DNA of 64,000 nucleotides, taken from contig JAPEHQ010000005.1 in the NCBI GenBank assembly GCA_027405735.1, positions 1,240,001-1,304,000 on the forward strand. The letters are read 5' to 3'. The position numbers and the translations under genes are program-made. The DNA comes from Mucor racemosus (Eukaryota > Mucoromycota > Mucoromycetes > Mucorales > Mucoraceae). The notes beneath the pieces are model-generated. The model had not been told where the DNA came from, did not search any database, and was given only the letters and a program-made list of their open reading frames with translations. Of this stretch, positions 40,283 through 51,199 are shown piece after piece (the stretch's first letter is position 1; each line of letters starts with the position of its first letter).

Positions 40283-40685
40283 TGCAGTAAAATTACATAC
40301 TAACGCTTGATAGTGATAAAATAACCTAATTTCCAAGTGTCGCTCATAAAATATGGTGCCACTTGAAATGTGAACAGCAATAATAATAAACAAACGCTTT
40401 AATTGAACACAATAACAAACGAATGCTCAAAATGTGAAATACCTTTTGAGCCATACATGTCGCGTAGGTGATAGCACCCTTGATCACGATGCAATCAATT
40501 ACATAAATAACATATATTTATCAAAACAGTATTCTATCCAAATCCATAATAATAATAATAAACAAAGATATCAATTTAGTCAACGACTCATCTATATTGA
40601 AGTTACACTATCAATATAAATAAGGTTCAACCATGCATATAAGGATTACGGATTACCCCCTTATCCAAGGTTACATAAAATAGAT
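40283..40685 (+). mobile_element. LTR family L, 5' part (L3), cut at AGAT
   Basis: Starts TGCAGTAAAATTACATAC and follows L1 until ACATAAAATAGAT, where CACTACGGCCG begins at 40686. The missing 3' part of an L LTR, starting again at AGAT, lies inverted at 44739-45073 next to another CACTACGG end. Confidence 0.85.
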
Positions 40686-40712
40686 CACTACGGCCGACCT
40701 GTGCTGCACAAG

Positions 40713-40988
40713 TGTAATGATCTGTAATTTTGGACTAACAACAAAGGTGTATAATATGCTTATATATAGATATTATTCTTGTTATTATAAATTGGTGATC
40801 ACTGGATTGATGAAGGTTGATGTTCTTATTTGTAATTTAGGTATTTATTAGTGAATAAATAAAAGTAAAAGGAGTGTAACAAGACAGATAAATCTACAAG
40901 GGATCATGTAATGGTTTCCTTGTAGTATTTATATAAGAAATGAGGCAAGGTTTTACATGAATGAAACTGAAATGTTTGACTCATTACA
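40713..40988 (+). mobile_element. Solo LTR, family N, copy 2
   Basis: 276 bp from TGTAATGATCTG to CTCATTACA, flanked by ACAAG (40708-40712 and 40989-40993). The other palindrome arm has the undisturbed site (CTGTACAAGATG read on its minus strand), so it inserted after the arms were duplicated. Confidence 0.92.
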
Positions 40989-41127
40989 ACAAGCTAATTT
41001 TGTTATGCCCAGGTGGGCTGCACACTATAGCCTGAGCTGCTGTGCCCACTGAATATGGCTAAAAAGATAACAAGATGCATATGGGCACAACAAAAGAAAC
41101 TGCACACGAGCACAACGCTAAGCCTGT

Positions 41128-41787
41128 GCAATAAAATTGAAGTAATTTTATAAAAATGAAAAATAAATTAAAAAAATAAAAGCATTGATAAATACAATTA
41201 TAGTTTTTCCACGGTTTTATTGTGATTAAAAGAAATCTGAAGAAAAAGAATGATATCTTCATAAAGTATGTTGTATTTATAGGAATTGTAAAATAGTGGA
41301 TGTTTGTGTGTTGATGCTTATTTTACAGGTGTTCAATCATAATGTCTTTTATTGACATTCTTTTATAAGATACTTGGTTGAGATGTTGATACTTTATTTG
41401 ATATGATAGAATATCATTAGATGGATGTTGATCTTTCAACATTCCAGTTATAATTTAAAATGCAACTGAGCTTATTTTTATGGGATGCGATTCCTTATCT
41501 AGAATTACTGCAACTGCGATTTTATGAGCAGGAGTTTTGGAATATATTATTAATGCAAAATAAGTACAGCTTTATATCATAAGTGTCGTGTTGTAGAAGG
41601 TTGTATTTTGATCAGGAATACTTCCTTTTACAGGCACCAGCAATATAGAGTTTCCTCGTTATGCTTATTGGGATCTGATTGGAACTCAGTTCTTATGGAG
41701 CGAGATTCAGGTACGAATCGAGATCAGTTATTTTTTTGAAATGACAATGGCGACTTTGGTCTATAAAAGGAGGTGTCATTTCATTGC
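41128..41787. mobile_element. 660-bp non-autonomous element with 7-bp TSD
   Basis: Flanked by AGCCTGT (41121-41127 and 41788-41794); the other arm has a single AGCCTGT (read on its minus strand) with no insert. Ends GCAATAAAAT and ATTTCATTGC form a 10-bp inverted repeat with one mismatch. No long frame. A TATAAAAGG box near its right end recalls an LTR promoter, but TG..CA ends with a 5-bp TSD do not fit. Superfamily unassigned; a hAT-like origin (8-bp TSD) with one mutation is possible. Confidence 0.8.
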
Positions 41788-43724
41788 AGCCTGTATGTGG
41801 AGAATTATAGGTTCTGTCCATCATGTGCATAGTCGTTAATCCCATGTGTGCATAATAGTAAAATTGCCCATAAGCATATCATTATTCCTATTTGTGCATA
41901 ATAATAAGAAATCTGACCATGAGCATAATGAGCTGATCGTATAGGCACAAATTGGTTTGCACATGAGCATCGTGCCGTTCTCAAAACTTCATTACGTTTT
42001 TTTACTGGAATGCGTTTTTAAATTACATTTTTTTTATTAATATATAGATTATAGACAATACAATCCAATACATTGTTGATGTAGAGCAATAATACATGCA
42101 ACAGGCAATATATTTACGATTATCATCATTTGTAAATATGCTTATAGCTATAATGTTTACAGCAATAATGGTTTTTGCTTGAGCATAAAATTTAAACAAA
42201 TTAACCTTCTTTAAACTTACTATTTTAGTTTACGAATTATCAGCTGTAAAAGGGTTTGTTTTCAAGCATTAGCTATGATCAATACTATGGTTATTAGGCA
42301 AGATATCAGGTTATTCTTTTTTTTTTGTATTTCTATACCATTTGAAATTTTATCACTTTACTGGAATATTTCGTGGGTTTGTAGCCAGTTCTAGCTTTCC
42401 ATTGAGTAGATACTGTATAAATATCATTGTCTTCGATTTGATCTGGTAATCAAGAAATACGTCCAACAGTACAGTAGTAAATAATGATATTTGATCCCAC
42501 TAAAATGCGGTTAAATTAAAATATCAGTCTCTAATATAATAACGACTGCTACCTACAGTATATTGAAACATTAGTCCCTTATGCTAGAATGCGTATTCAG
42601 ATACAAGAAAAGAATACCAGCTTGATAGTCTAATATGCCGATATGCCTTATCAAACGGTGAATATATCCTTGGAATATGAAAGCAAAAAGAGAGAAACGA
42701 CACAGGTAGAAAAGGATTTTCAAGGCTTTACATTATTTAGCGCATTCAAAACCCTGCTAAATTGCACATTTCAGCCAATGTAAAAGCAGCCTTACAGCGC
42801 AGCATGAACCATAATTTAAATAAAATAGGCAACAATATCTGCTGTTATTATCATAAAACCATACATTTTTCTATTAGAAAAACCGTCTGTAATACTGTAA
42901 TACCATACATTCGTTAAAAAATTGCAAAAGCGAGCCCGCAGAGCGATGCCGTAATTGAGCATAGCAAGATCGAACGGTTAAGTCTCTTATACTACGATAC
43001 TGTATACAGTATATCAAAGTTTTAAATAAAAATGCGCTTTTTTTCAACATTTCTTATATTTAACCATGTACGGTCTGAAAATTCAGACTTTGTAGCGGAC
43101 ATTTTTGGGACTCATTTTATCCTTACCAACACTCATGATTTTGAACAAAAAACAGAAAAATCAAATTTTGATACCAAAATCAACGTTTAAATATACTACA
43201 TTGTGAGAGAAAATTGTAGCCATAGCTAATACGCATTTTATAAAAGCTTAATATTAAATGTCAAGTAATGAAAATTTGTACTTTTGGCCCAAAAACGGAT
43301 TTTTGATTAAAGGATTTTCATGTAATATTTTGCAATAAAAATGTTTATTATTTTTATTGAGCAAATAGAGCGCTAAATTCTGCATATGTACATATTTTTT
43401 GTTTTTATAATTGGTAGTATAATTAACTCTAGATTTGCAAAACCAGAAAAAAAAAATTTAAAAAATGTCAAAATTGATGATTTGGACAAAAATAATGTTT
43501 GAAATTAATATTCCGCTTATAAGCCTTGTAAGTCTTAAAAATAAGAGATTTTATAATACCTGAGAACTTTTTCAAGAATTTACGTTGCTGTACCTACTTG
43601 ATTCAAGCTTATTACTGTAAATATTTATACATGTTAATATTGTGTGGTAGTTTATTTGATGATAATATAATCTTACTTTATAGTTATTGCGTTAGAGGTA
43701 ATTTAAATTGAGCTTTGATCTTAC

Positions 43725-43958
43725 GTTTCCAATATCATCATAAACATAAACATGATGATCACTGAAACCTATTATTGCCGCCTTTTTACCCTTTTTGTCC
43801 CAAGCCAATTTATTCAATGCTTTACCAAAACCAACTTAAGTACTTACAATGGCACCTCAGTATTTACATTCAAATTCCATAAATTAAATCGACTGGTTTC
43901 ATCTACAGTAGTATCAAATGTATCATCAGCCCCCATTATGATAAATGTCAATCTAAAA
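43725..43958 (-). pseudogene. Captured dynein intermediate chain exon fragment (copy B)
   Basis: Inverted twin of the fragment at 47614-47846 with nearly the same sequence. Encodes the FNLWNLN and ALNKLAW-type WD segment on the minus strand. The long frame on the opposite (+) strand (43752-44003) is an antisense shadow of it. Confidence 0.8.
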
Positions 43959-44738
43959 TCAGACGCATCCCATTGCCATTGTTATGAGCTATTAAAAGCT
44001 TGATCTTTACTAATACAGCAATAAAAAAAAAGAAACAAGATGATACTAATAATAGAATATGGTGAGTATTTAACACCTAAGTAAGTTTGACAAAGTATGA
44101 TGCTTTTAAACCCTTTTAAAAATCCTGAGGCAAATGCAACATCTTGGTTCTGTAATTTTTATTCATGAAAATGTTGCGATTTCCACTGCACAATTAATGC
44201 ACCTTTTATCTATCTTGACCTCGATGTACATTGTTGAGTATTAGTTTTTTTACCAGTTGTATTTTCTCTAATTTATTAATATTCAGTCATATTGAACGAT
44301 GATTTGTAGCATTGCCAAAAAAAGAAGAATAAATGCTCCAAGAGTTTTCTGTATATCAAATTACGCAATTTATTAGTAGCAATGATTGTATCAGGGTTAT
44401 ATTATATAAGGAGCAAGAGACACAGACAAAAATTTATTTGTTATATTTAGAATATAATATAATAAGGAAAATGATGAGGAGAGCTGACGAAGAAATAAAA
44501 GGAATTATGAAAATAAAATGATTATTTTTACTAAATTATTCAAGAGTCTAGTTCCCTTCATGAACTAGACTTCAGGGACATAATGCTACTGAACTACTCT
44601 ATAACTTGAATTCGAGTAAGTTGATATTGTAACGTGGCCATTGGTTGTGTCGCAGTGCGTATAGTAATAGAATATCTTGCATAAGCTGGAATTTATATGC
44701 AATTCGGATAAGGTAATAATGTGTGATATGATTAGGAT

Positions 44739-45073
44739 TGCAGTAAATGACGAAGTTATTTACTAAAATAAAAAAAAATAAAATAAAAGCAGTAGAAATA
44801 CAATTATAATCAGCTAAAGTTTTTATTACAAAAAATTTCTGAAAGTTTAAAATAATGGAAAAAGTCTGAGGGTATTTATAATAATTTGGAGAACTTGGAT
44901 ACCATTAGACTTGAATGGATTTATATTCAGTAATCTTCTAGTTTTGAGTACATTGTTATTGATTTAATATTTTAAGGGGTAAATCATGTAGAGTATTGAC
45001 CATACGAGATTGATGTCAATTGTGGCAATATCGACCTTTTAGGAGGAAATAGTTGTTTATTATTATCATATCT
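44739..45073 (-). mobile_element. LTR family L, 3' part (L4), inverted
   Basis: Reads TGCAGTAAATGACG on +, i.e. the LTR end inverted, and runs back to ATCATATCT, which is the reverse complement of AGATATGAT. Joined to L3 (..AAAATAGAT) it restores one continuous LTR with AGAT counted twice. Abuts CACTACGG at 45074. Confidence 0.88.
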
Positions 45074-45895
45074 CACTACGGCCGAGCTATGCTTCCCATG
45101 AGCATAGTGATCTGCACAGATGAACAAAATAAAAAAATTCTATACAGATCAGGCAGTCAGGATAAGCAGGTCAATGAGATCAAGGTTTTTTAGTCAATTT
45201 ACTAAAGTATATCAATCATAACATAATTAATAACAAAGATAATTTGAATGATTTAAAACAGATGTGAGTTACTCTTCTAATTCAACAGAATTATTGCCTT
45301 ATTGACGAGATATATCAATTTGAAATTTGGGGTTTGAAAGAGTTCTGCCCATGTTCTTCTTTCGGGGACCAAATGGGAACAACGACAACAACCTGTAAGG
45401 TACCATTAAAGTATTTATTATGCCTTTGTTGTAAAGCTCTTTTTATAACTCACAAAATCTTTTTTCTTCCCTACTCTTTCCTCAGCTCTTTTATTTACGT
45501 TTAAAACTACAACAAAAAGACTAATATTTTTTTATAAACTGAAATCAAATAGCAGGTACAAGTACATGTTTTTCCTATTGCTTATTTGGAAATAAATTAT
45601 TAACTGTTAATGTTAGGGCACGTTATAATATCTTTCTCGAACAAAAAAGCGTCCAGGTCTTAATCATTTTATTCCATTATCTATGTTATAATCAATGTTT
45701 TTTTGGTCTAAAGTTGATATCTACCTAGAAAAAAACTGGTGATTATGAAAGTATGTATAGTATTGACTTGATTTGAATGAATGAATAAACTCATGTTAGT
45801 TTATTTAGTTTCTAAAAATCATTTCTTTCTATTTAGTGGCCATCAGCTAAGTAGAGGAAAACAAGGTGTTGTCATGTTGTATTGTATACGGCTAC

Positions 45896-46281
45896 TGTTG
45901 TATTCCACTTAGTATCATACCTTATCGCCTTTTACAGTATCAATACATACAATATATTGACTACGACATGTATTGAAGTGCAAGTCTTGATATCGGATAT
46001 AAGTAATTCCTAGCGTACCAAGTTTAATCTAGTAATTACCAAGGACGCTTGGACCTCAATTATGACACCATATTATTTCATCCCAGCGGCTAACCAATCA
46101 AGTAGCTATCAAATCAGCATCCAAGCACATTTAGCGCAGCATTGAAACAAGACAACTCACAAGCTCTGCAAGAACGGTTAAATTATGATTGATCCATTTC
46201 AATCCATCATAGATTACTATCAAACAGATCCAATGGTTCAATAGTGCCTTAAATTGCATCTCAGGATCTCAATGTCAAATC
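45896..46281 (+). mobile_element. LTR family F, copy 2 (truncated)
   Basis: Starts TGTTGTATTCCAC and follows F3 (50233) until CAATGTCAAATC, where LTR L2 cuts it at 46282. Confidence 0.8.
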
Positions 46282-46834
46282 TGCAGTGGAATTACATACT
46301 AAAAACGCTTGATAAAATAAAACAACCTAAATTTCAAGTGTCGCTCATAAAATATGATGCCACTTGAAATGTGAACAACAATAATAAACAAACGCTTCAA
46401 TTGAACACAATAACAAACGCATGCTAAAAATATGAAATACCCTTTTTGAACCATACATGTCGTGTAGATGATAGCACCCTTGATCACGGCGCAATCAATT
46501 GCACAAATGACATATATATCAAAACAGGATTCTATCCAAATTAATAATGATAATAAACAAAGATATCAATTTAGTCAATGCTCTATACAGTTTACCCCTT
46601 AAAATATCAAATCAATAACAATGTACTCAAAACTGGAAGATTACTAAATATACATCCATTCAAGTCTGATGGTATCCAAGTTCTCCAAATCACTATAAAT
46701 ACCCTCATACTTTTCAATTATTTTAACTCTTCAGAAATCTTTTGTAATAAAAACTTTAGCTGATTATAATTGTATTTCTACTGCTTTTATTTTATTTTTT
46801 TTTATTTTAGTAAATAACTTCGTCATTTACTGCA
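46282..46834 (+). mobile_element. LTR family L, copy 2
   Basis: TGCAGTGGAATTACATAC to CATTTACTGCA. Relative to L1 it lacks about 170 bases between two similar motifs (GTCAACTGCTC and GTCAATGCTC in L1), retaining one, which points to a deletion between short direct repeats. Confidence 0.82.
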
Positions 46835-47613
46835 ATCCTAATCATATCACACATTATTACCTTATCCGAATTGCATATAAATTCCAGCTTATGCAAGATA
46901 TTCTATTACTATACGCACTGCGACACAACCAATGGCCACGTTACAATATCAACTTACTCGAATTCAAGTTATAGAGTAGTTCAGTAGCATTATGTCCCTG
47001 AAGTCTAGTTCATGAAGGGAACTAGACTCTTGAATAATTTAGTAAAAATAATCATTTTATTTTCATAATTCCTTTTATTTCTTCGTCAGCTCTCCTCATC
47101 ATTTTCCTTATTATATTATATTCTAAATATAACAAATAAATTTTTGTCTGTGTCTCTTGCTCCTTATATAATATAACCCTGATACAATCATTGCTACTAA
47201 TAAATTGCGTAATTTGATATACAGAAAACTCTTGGAGCATTTATTCTTCTTTTTTTGGCAATGCTACAAATCATCGTTCAATATGACTGAATATTAATAA
47301 ATTAGAGAAAATACAACTGGTAAAAAAACTAATACTCAACAATGTACATCGAGGTCAAGATAGATAAAAGGTGCATTAATTGTGCAGTGGAAATCGCAAC
47401 ATTTTCATGAATAAAAATTACAGAACCAAGATGTTGCATTTGCCTCAGGATTTTTAAAAGGGTTTAAAAGCATCATACTTTGTCAAACTTACTTAGGTGT
47501 TAAATACTCACCATATTCTATTATTAGTATCATCTTGTTTCTTTTTTTTATTGCTGTATTAGTAAAGATCAAGCTTTTAATAGCTCATAACAATGGCAAT
47601 GGGATGCGTCTGA

Positions 47614-47846
47614 TTTTAGATTGACATTTATCATAATGGGGGCTGATGATACATTTGATACTACTGTAGATGAAACCAGTCGATTTAATTTATGGAATTT
47701 GAATGTAAATACTGAGGTGCCATTGTAAGTACTTAAGTTGGTTTTGGTAAAGCATTGAATAAATTGGCTTGGGACAAAAAGGGTAAAAAGGCGGCAATAA
47801 TAGGTTTCAGTGATCATCATGTTTATGTTTATGATGATATTGGAAA
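47614..47846 (+). pseudogene. Captured dynein intermediate chain exon fragment (copy C)
   Basis: Best preserved of the second half: GKALNKLAWDKKGKKAAIIG followed by VYVYDDIG; the first half reads SRFNLWNLNVNTEVP before a stop. Splice-like flanks (TTTTAG-type start, GAAAC|GTAAG end) are retained. Confidence 0.82.
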
Positions 47847-49805
47847 CGTAAGATCAAAGCTCAATTTAAATTACCTCTAACGCAATAACTATAAAGTAAG
47901 ATTATATTATCATCAAATAAACTACCACACAATATTAACATGTATAAATATTTACAGTAATAAGCTTGAATCAAGTAGGTACAGCAACGTAAATTCTTGA
48001 AAAAGTTCTCAGGTATTATAAAATCTCTTATTTTTAAGACTTACAAGGCTTATAAGCGGAATATTAATTTCAAACATTATTTTTGTCCAAATCATCAATT
48101 TTGACATTTTTTAAATTTTTTTTTTCTGGTTTTGCAAATCTAGAGTTAATTATACTACCAATTATAAAAACAAAAAATATGTACATATGCAGAATTTAGC
48201 GCTCTATTTGCTCAATAAAAAATAATAAACATTTTTATTGCAAAATATTACATGAAAATCCTTTAATCAAAAATCCGTTTTTGGGCCAAAAGTACAAATT
48301 TTCATTACTTGACATTTAATATTAAGCTTTTATAAAATGCGTATTAGCTATGGCTACAATTTTCTCTCACAATGTAGTATATTTAAACGTTGATTTTGGT
48401 ATCAAAATTTGATTTTTCTGTTTTTTGTTCAAAATCATGAGTGTTGGTAAGGATAAAATGAGTCCCAAAAATGTCCGCTACAAAGTCTGAATTTTCAGAC
48501 CGTACATGGTTAAATATAAGAAATGTTGAAAAAAAGCGCATTTTTATTTAAAACTTTGATATACTGTATACAGTATCGTAGTATAAGAGACTTAACCGTT
48601 CGATCTTGCTATGCTCAATTACGGCATCGCTCTGCGGGCTCGCTTTTGCAATTTTTTAACGAATGTATGGTATTACAGTATTACAGACGGTTTTTCTAAT
48701 AGAAAAATGTATGGTTTTATGATAATAACAGCAGATATTGTTGCCTATTTTATTTAAATTATGGTTCATGCTGCGCTGTAAGGCTGCTTTTACATTGGCT
48801 GAAATGTGCAATTTAGCAGGGTTTTGAATGCGCTAAATAATGTAAAGCCTTGAAAATCCTTTTCTACCTGTGTCGTTTCTCTCTTTTTGCTTTCATATTC
48901 CAAGGATATATTCACCGTTTGATAAGGCATATCGGCATATTAGACTATCAAGCTGGTATTCTTTTCTTGTATCTGAATACGCATTCTAGCATAAGGGACT
49001 AATGTTTCAATATACTGTAGGTAGCAGTCGTTATTATATTAGAGACTGATATTTTTATTTAACCGCATTCTTAGATCAAATATCATTATTTACTACTGTA
49101 TTGTTGAATGTATTTCTTGACTACCAGAACAAATCGAAGGCAATAATATTTATATCTAGCCAATGAAAGGCTAGAACTGGCTACAAACCCACGAAATATT
49201 CCAGTAAAATGATAACATTTCAAATGATATAGAAGCACAAAAAAGATTAATCTGATGTCTTGTCTAACAACTATAGTTTTGATCGTAGCTTTGCTTGAAA
49301 TCAAATATTTTTACAGCTGATAATTATAAATTAAAATAGTAAGTTTAAAGAAGGTCAGCTTGTTTAAATTTTATGAGTGATAAATTAACATATATAATCT
49401 TAGATTTGGCTTGCATATAAATTTTAGTAAGTAATATTTAAATCTATGCTCAATTAAAACCCATTGTTGCAGTAAACATTGTAGCTATAAACATATTTAC
49501 AAATAATAATAATCGTAAATATATTGGCTCATGCATCTATTGCTCTATATCAACAACGTATTGAATTGTATTGTCTGTAATCTATATTCTTTTTTAAAAA
49601 TTGTGTTTATTGATTGATCCATGTACGACAAGAGTAGGAGGTCCAATCGAAGAGGCGGGTGAAATTTAGAGAATAAAATATGATAAAATAATAATCTATA
49701 TTAATAAAAACAAATACAATTTAAAAACCCATTCCGGTAAAAAATGCAATAAAATTTTGAGAACGGCACGATGATGCTCATGTACAAACCAATTTGTGCC
49801 CATAA

Positions 49806-49953
49806 CACTATGAAGAAAAAATCTCTTAATCCTCTTAATTGTGCCACATTAAGGAAAATAAGAAACTTTTCACTGCTTATTTTTTTTAAGTTTTGTCTTA
49901 TTTTCCTTAATGTGGCATAATTAAGAGAATTAAGGGATTTTTTCTTCATAGTG
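49806..49953. mobile_element. 148-bp MITE with 3-bp TAA duplication
   Basis: Perfect-looking ends CACTATGAAGAAAAAATC and GATTTTTTCTTCATAGTG, with inverted arms of about 56 bp around a short loop; TAA on both sides. The opposite palindrome arm has the undisturbed site (near 41930, minus strand) with one three-base unit. A 3-bp TWA-type duplication is typical of PIF/Harbinger (Tourist) MITEs; that class is inference. Confidence 0.9.
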
Positions 49954-50215
49954 TAAGATTAGCTCATTATGCTTATGGGCAATTTTACTATTATGCGCAC
50001 ATGGAATTAATGTTATGCACATGGACAGAATCTATAATTCTGCACATACAGGCTTAGCGTTGTGCTCGTGTGCAGTTTCTTTTTTTGCTGTGTTCATGTG
50101 CATTTTGCTATCTTTTTAGCCATTATTCAGTGGGCGCAATAACTCATCAGGCTATAGTATGCAGCCTGCCTGGGCACAACAAAATCATCTTGTACAGCAC
50201 AGGTCGGCCGTAGTG

Positions 50216-51130
50216 CTTTTATATATAAATCCTGTTGTATTCCACCTACTAGTATCATACATTATCACCTTCTACAATATCAATACATCTTACAATCTAT
50301 TGACTACGACATGTATTGAAGTGCAAGACTTGATATCGGATATAAGAAACTCCTAGCGTATCAAGTTTAATCCAGTAATTACCAAGAACGCTTGGACCTC
50401 AATTATGACACCACATTATTTCATCCCAGCAGTTAACCAATCATGTAGCTATCAAATCAACATCCAAGCAGATTTAGCGCAGCATTGAAACAAGACAATT
50501 CACAAGCTCAGCAAGAACGGTTAAATTATGATTGATCCATTTCAATCCATCATAGATTACTATCAAACAGATCCAATGGTTCAATAGTGCCTTAAATTGC
50601 ATCTCAGGATCTCAATGTCAAATCAATATAAAAAAAGAGCATACTTTTATATCTAAATAAACGATATCTTGTTTTTATTATACAGTTGAAGAACTGATTA
50701 ATTAATCATTCATTTATAATTGTATTCTTTTTTAAGTACTATTTATCAATACTGAAAATATACGACAAATCCTTTAAATTTGTGATTTTATGGACTTTTT
50801 TTGAATCCGGTTGTATCATCTTATACTTTTCAAGTTAAATCCGTTATTAAGCTAATAATGTTGTAGGTTGTATTTAGCTTTACTTAAAATAAGCCTTTGA
50901 ATAATTAATAGCAATACAGTCGAACCTTAATTTTTGTATGAAATTTTGATACCTGCATCTTATAGCTGTTTGGAATATTTAAACAACCGGGTCCGGGCTG
51001 TCCGGTAATTTTTTCTAGAGATTTAAAGCTTGGAAATATCTTTAGATGGCCGCTTCCGGAGATTGTCCGGCTTTTTTTTTTGGAAGAGTGACCATTGGCA
51101 AAAATATGAATTATATTATACTACATTTAA
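50216..51130 (+). repeat. Dispersed repeat G, copy 3 (split by LTR F3)
   Basis: Begins immediately after the CGGCCGTAGTG terminus with CTTTTATATATAAATCC, interrupted by an LTR, resumes TTTAAATTTGTG and continues through CCGGGTCCGGGCTGTCCGG to a T run. Aligns with 735-1115. Confidence 0.8.
50233..50767 (+). mobile_element. Solo LTR, family F, copy 3
   Basis: 535 bp from TGTTGTATTCC to AATATACGACA, flanked by AATCC (50228-50232 and 50768-50772). Copy 1 of repeat G (about 745) shows the single AATCC site without insert. Confidence 0.92.
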
Positions 51131-51199
51131 TTTAATATCATCAATTAAATGAAACAATGGATTTGTCATGAACCTGCCAAGCATAATATACTATTATAC

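Larger units (their letters stand above)
40686..45073 (-). mobile_element. Left arm of 9.5-kb palindrome (repeat unit B, inverted)
   Basis: Starts CACTACGGCCGACCTGTGCT, the exact reverse complement of the terminus at 50196-50215, and runs as an inverted copy of 46282-50215 at high similarity. Includes two late insertions not in the other arm (LTR N2, 660-bp element) and lacks the 148-bp MITE of the other arm. Carries the dynein fragment on the minus strand and ends in the L4 LTR piece. Confidence 0.88.
45074..50215 (+). mobile_element. Composite CACTA-terminus element (5.1 kb) with dynein fragment
   Basis: Left end CACTACGGCCGAGCT, right end AGGTCGGCCGTAGTG, an inverted terminus of about 12 bases. 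Interior in order: K (45074-45895, like 1313-2160), LTR fragment F2, LTR L2, repeat unit M copy C with the dynein exon, a 148-bp MITE, and the right subterminal region. No transposase seen, so it is non-autonomous. A clear TSD is not visible (ATCT left, CTTT right), as expected if the left flank was rearranged. The name CACTA rests on the termini only. Confidence 0.6.

Noticed and set aside
43752..44003. 83-codon frame duplicated exactly at 47569-47820 on the opposite strand
   Set aside because: It is the antisense of the dynein fragment within the two palindrome arms, so the perfect duplication reflects the palindrome and not a conserved protein.
44333..44521. 62-codon frame repeated at 47052-47240 and 51431-51616
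   Set aside because: Part of repeat unit M in three copies. It is not kept in copy A, no domain is recognisable, and identity is explained by recent duplication of the DNA.
40686..50215. Reading the whole 9.5 kb as one ordinary CACTA transposon with matching TIRs
   Set aside because: The flanks (AGAT left, CTTT right) show no target duplication, the inverted identity extends through nearly the whole arms, and an extra terminus at 45074 with an inverted AGAT duplication fits a rearrangement better.
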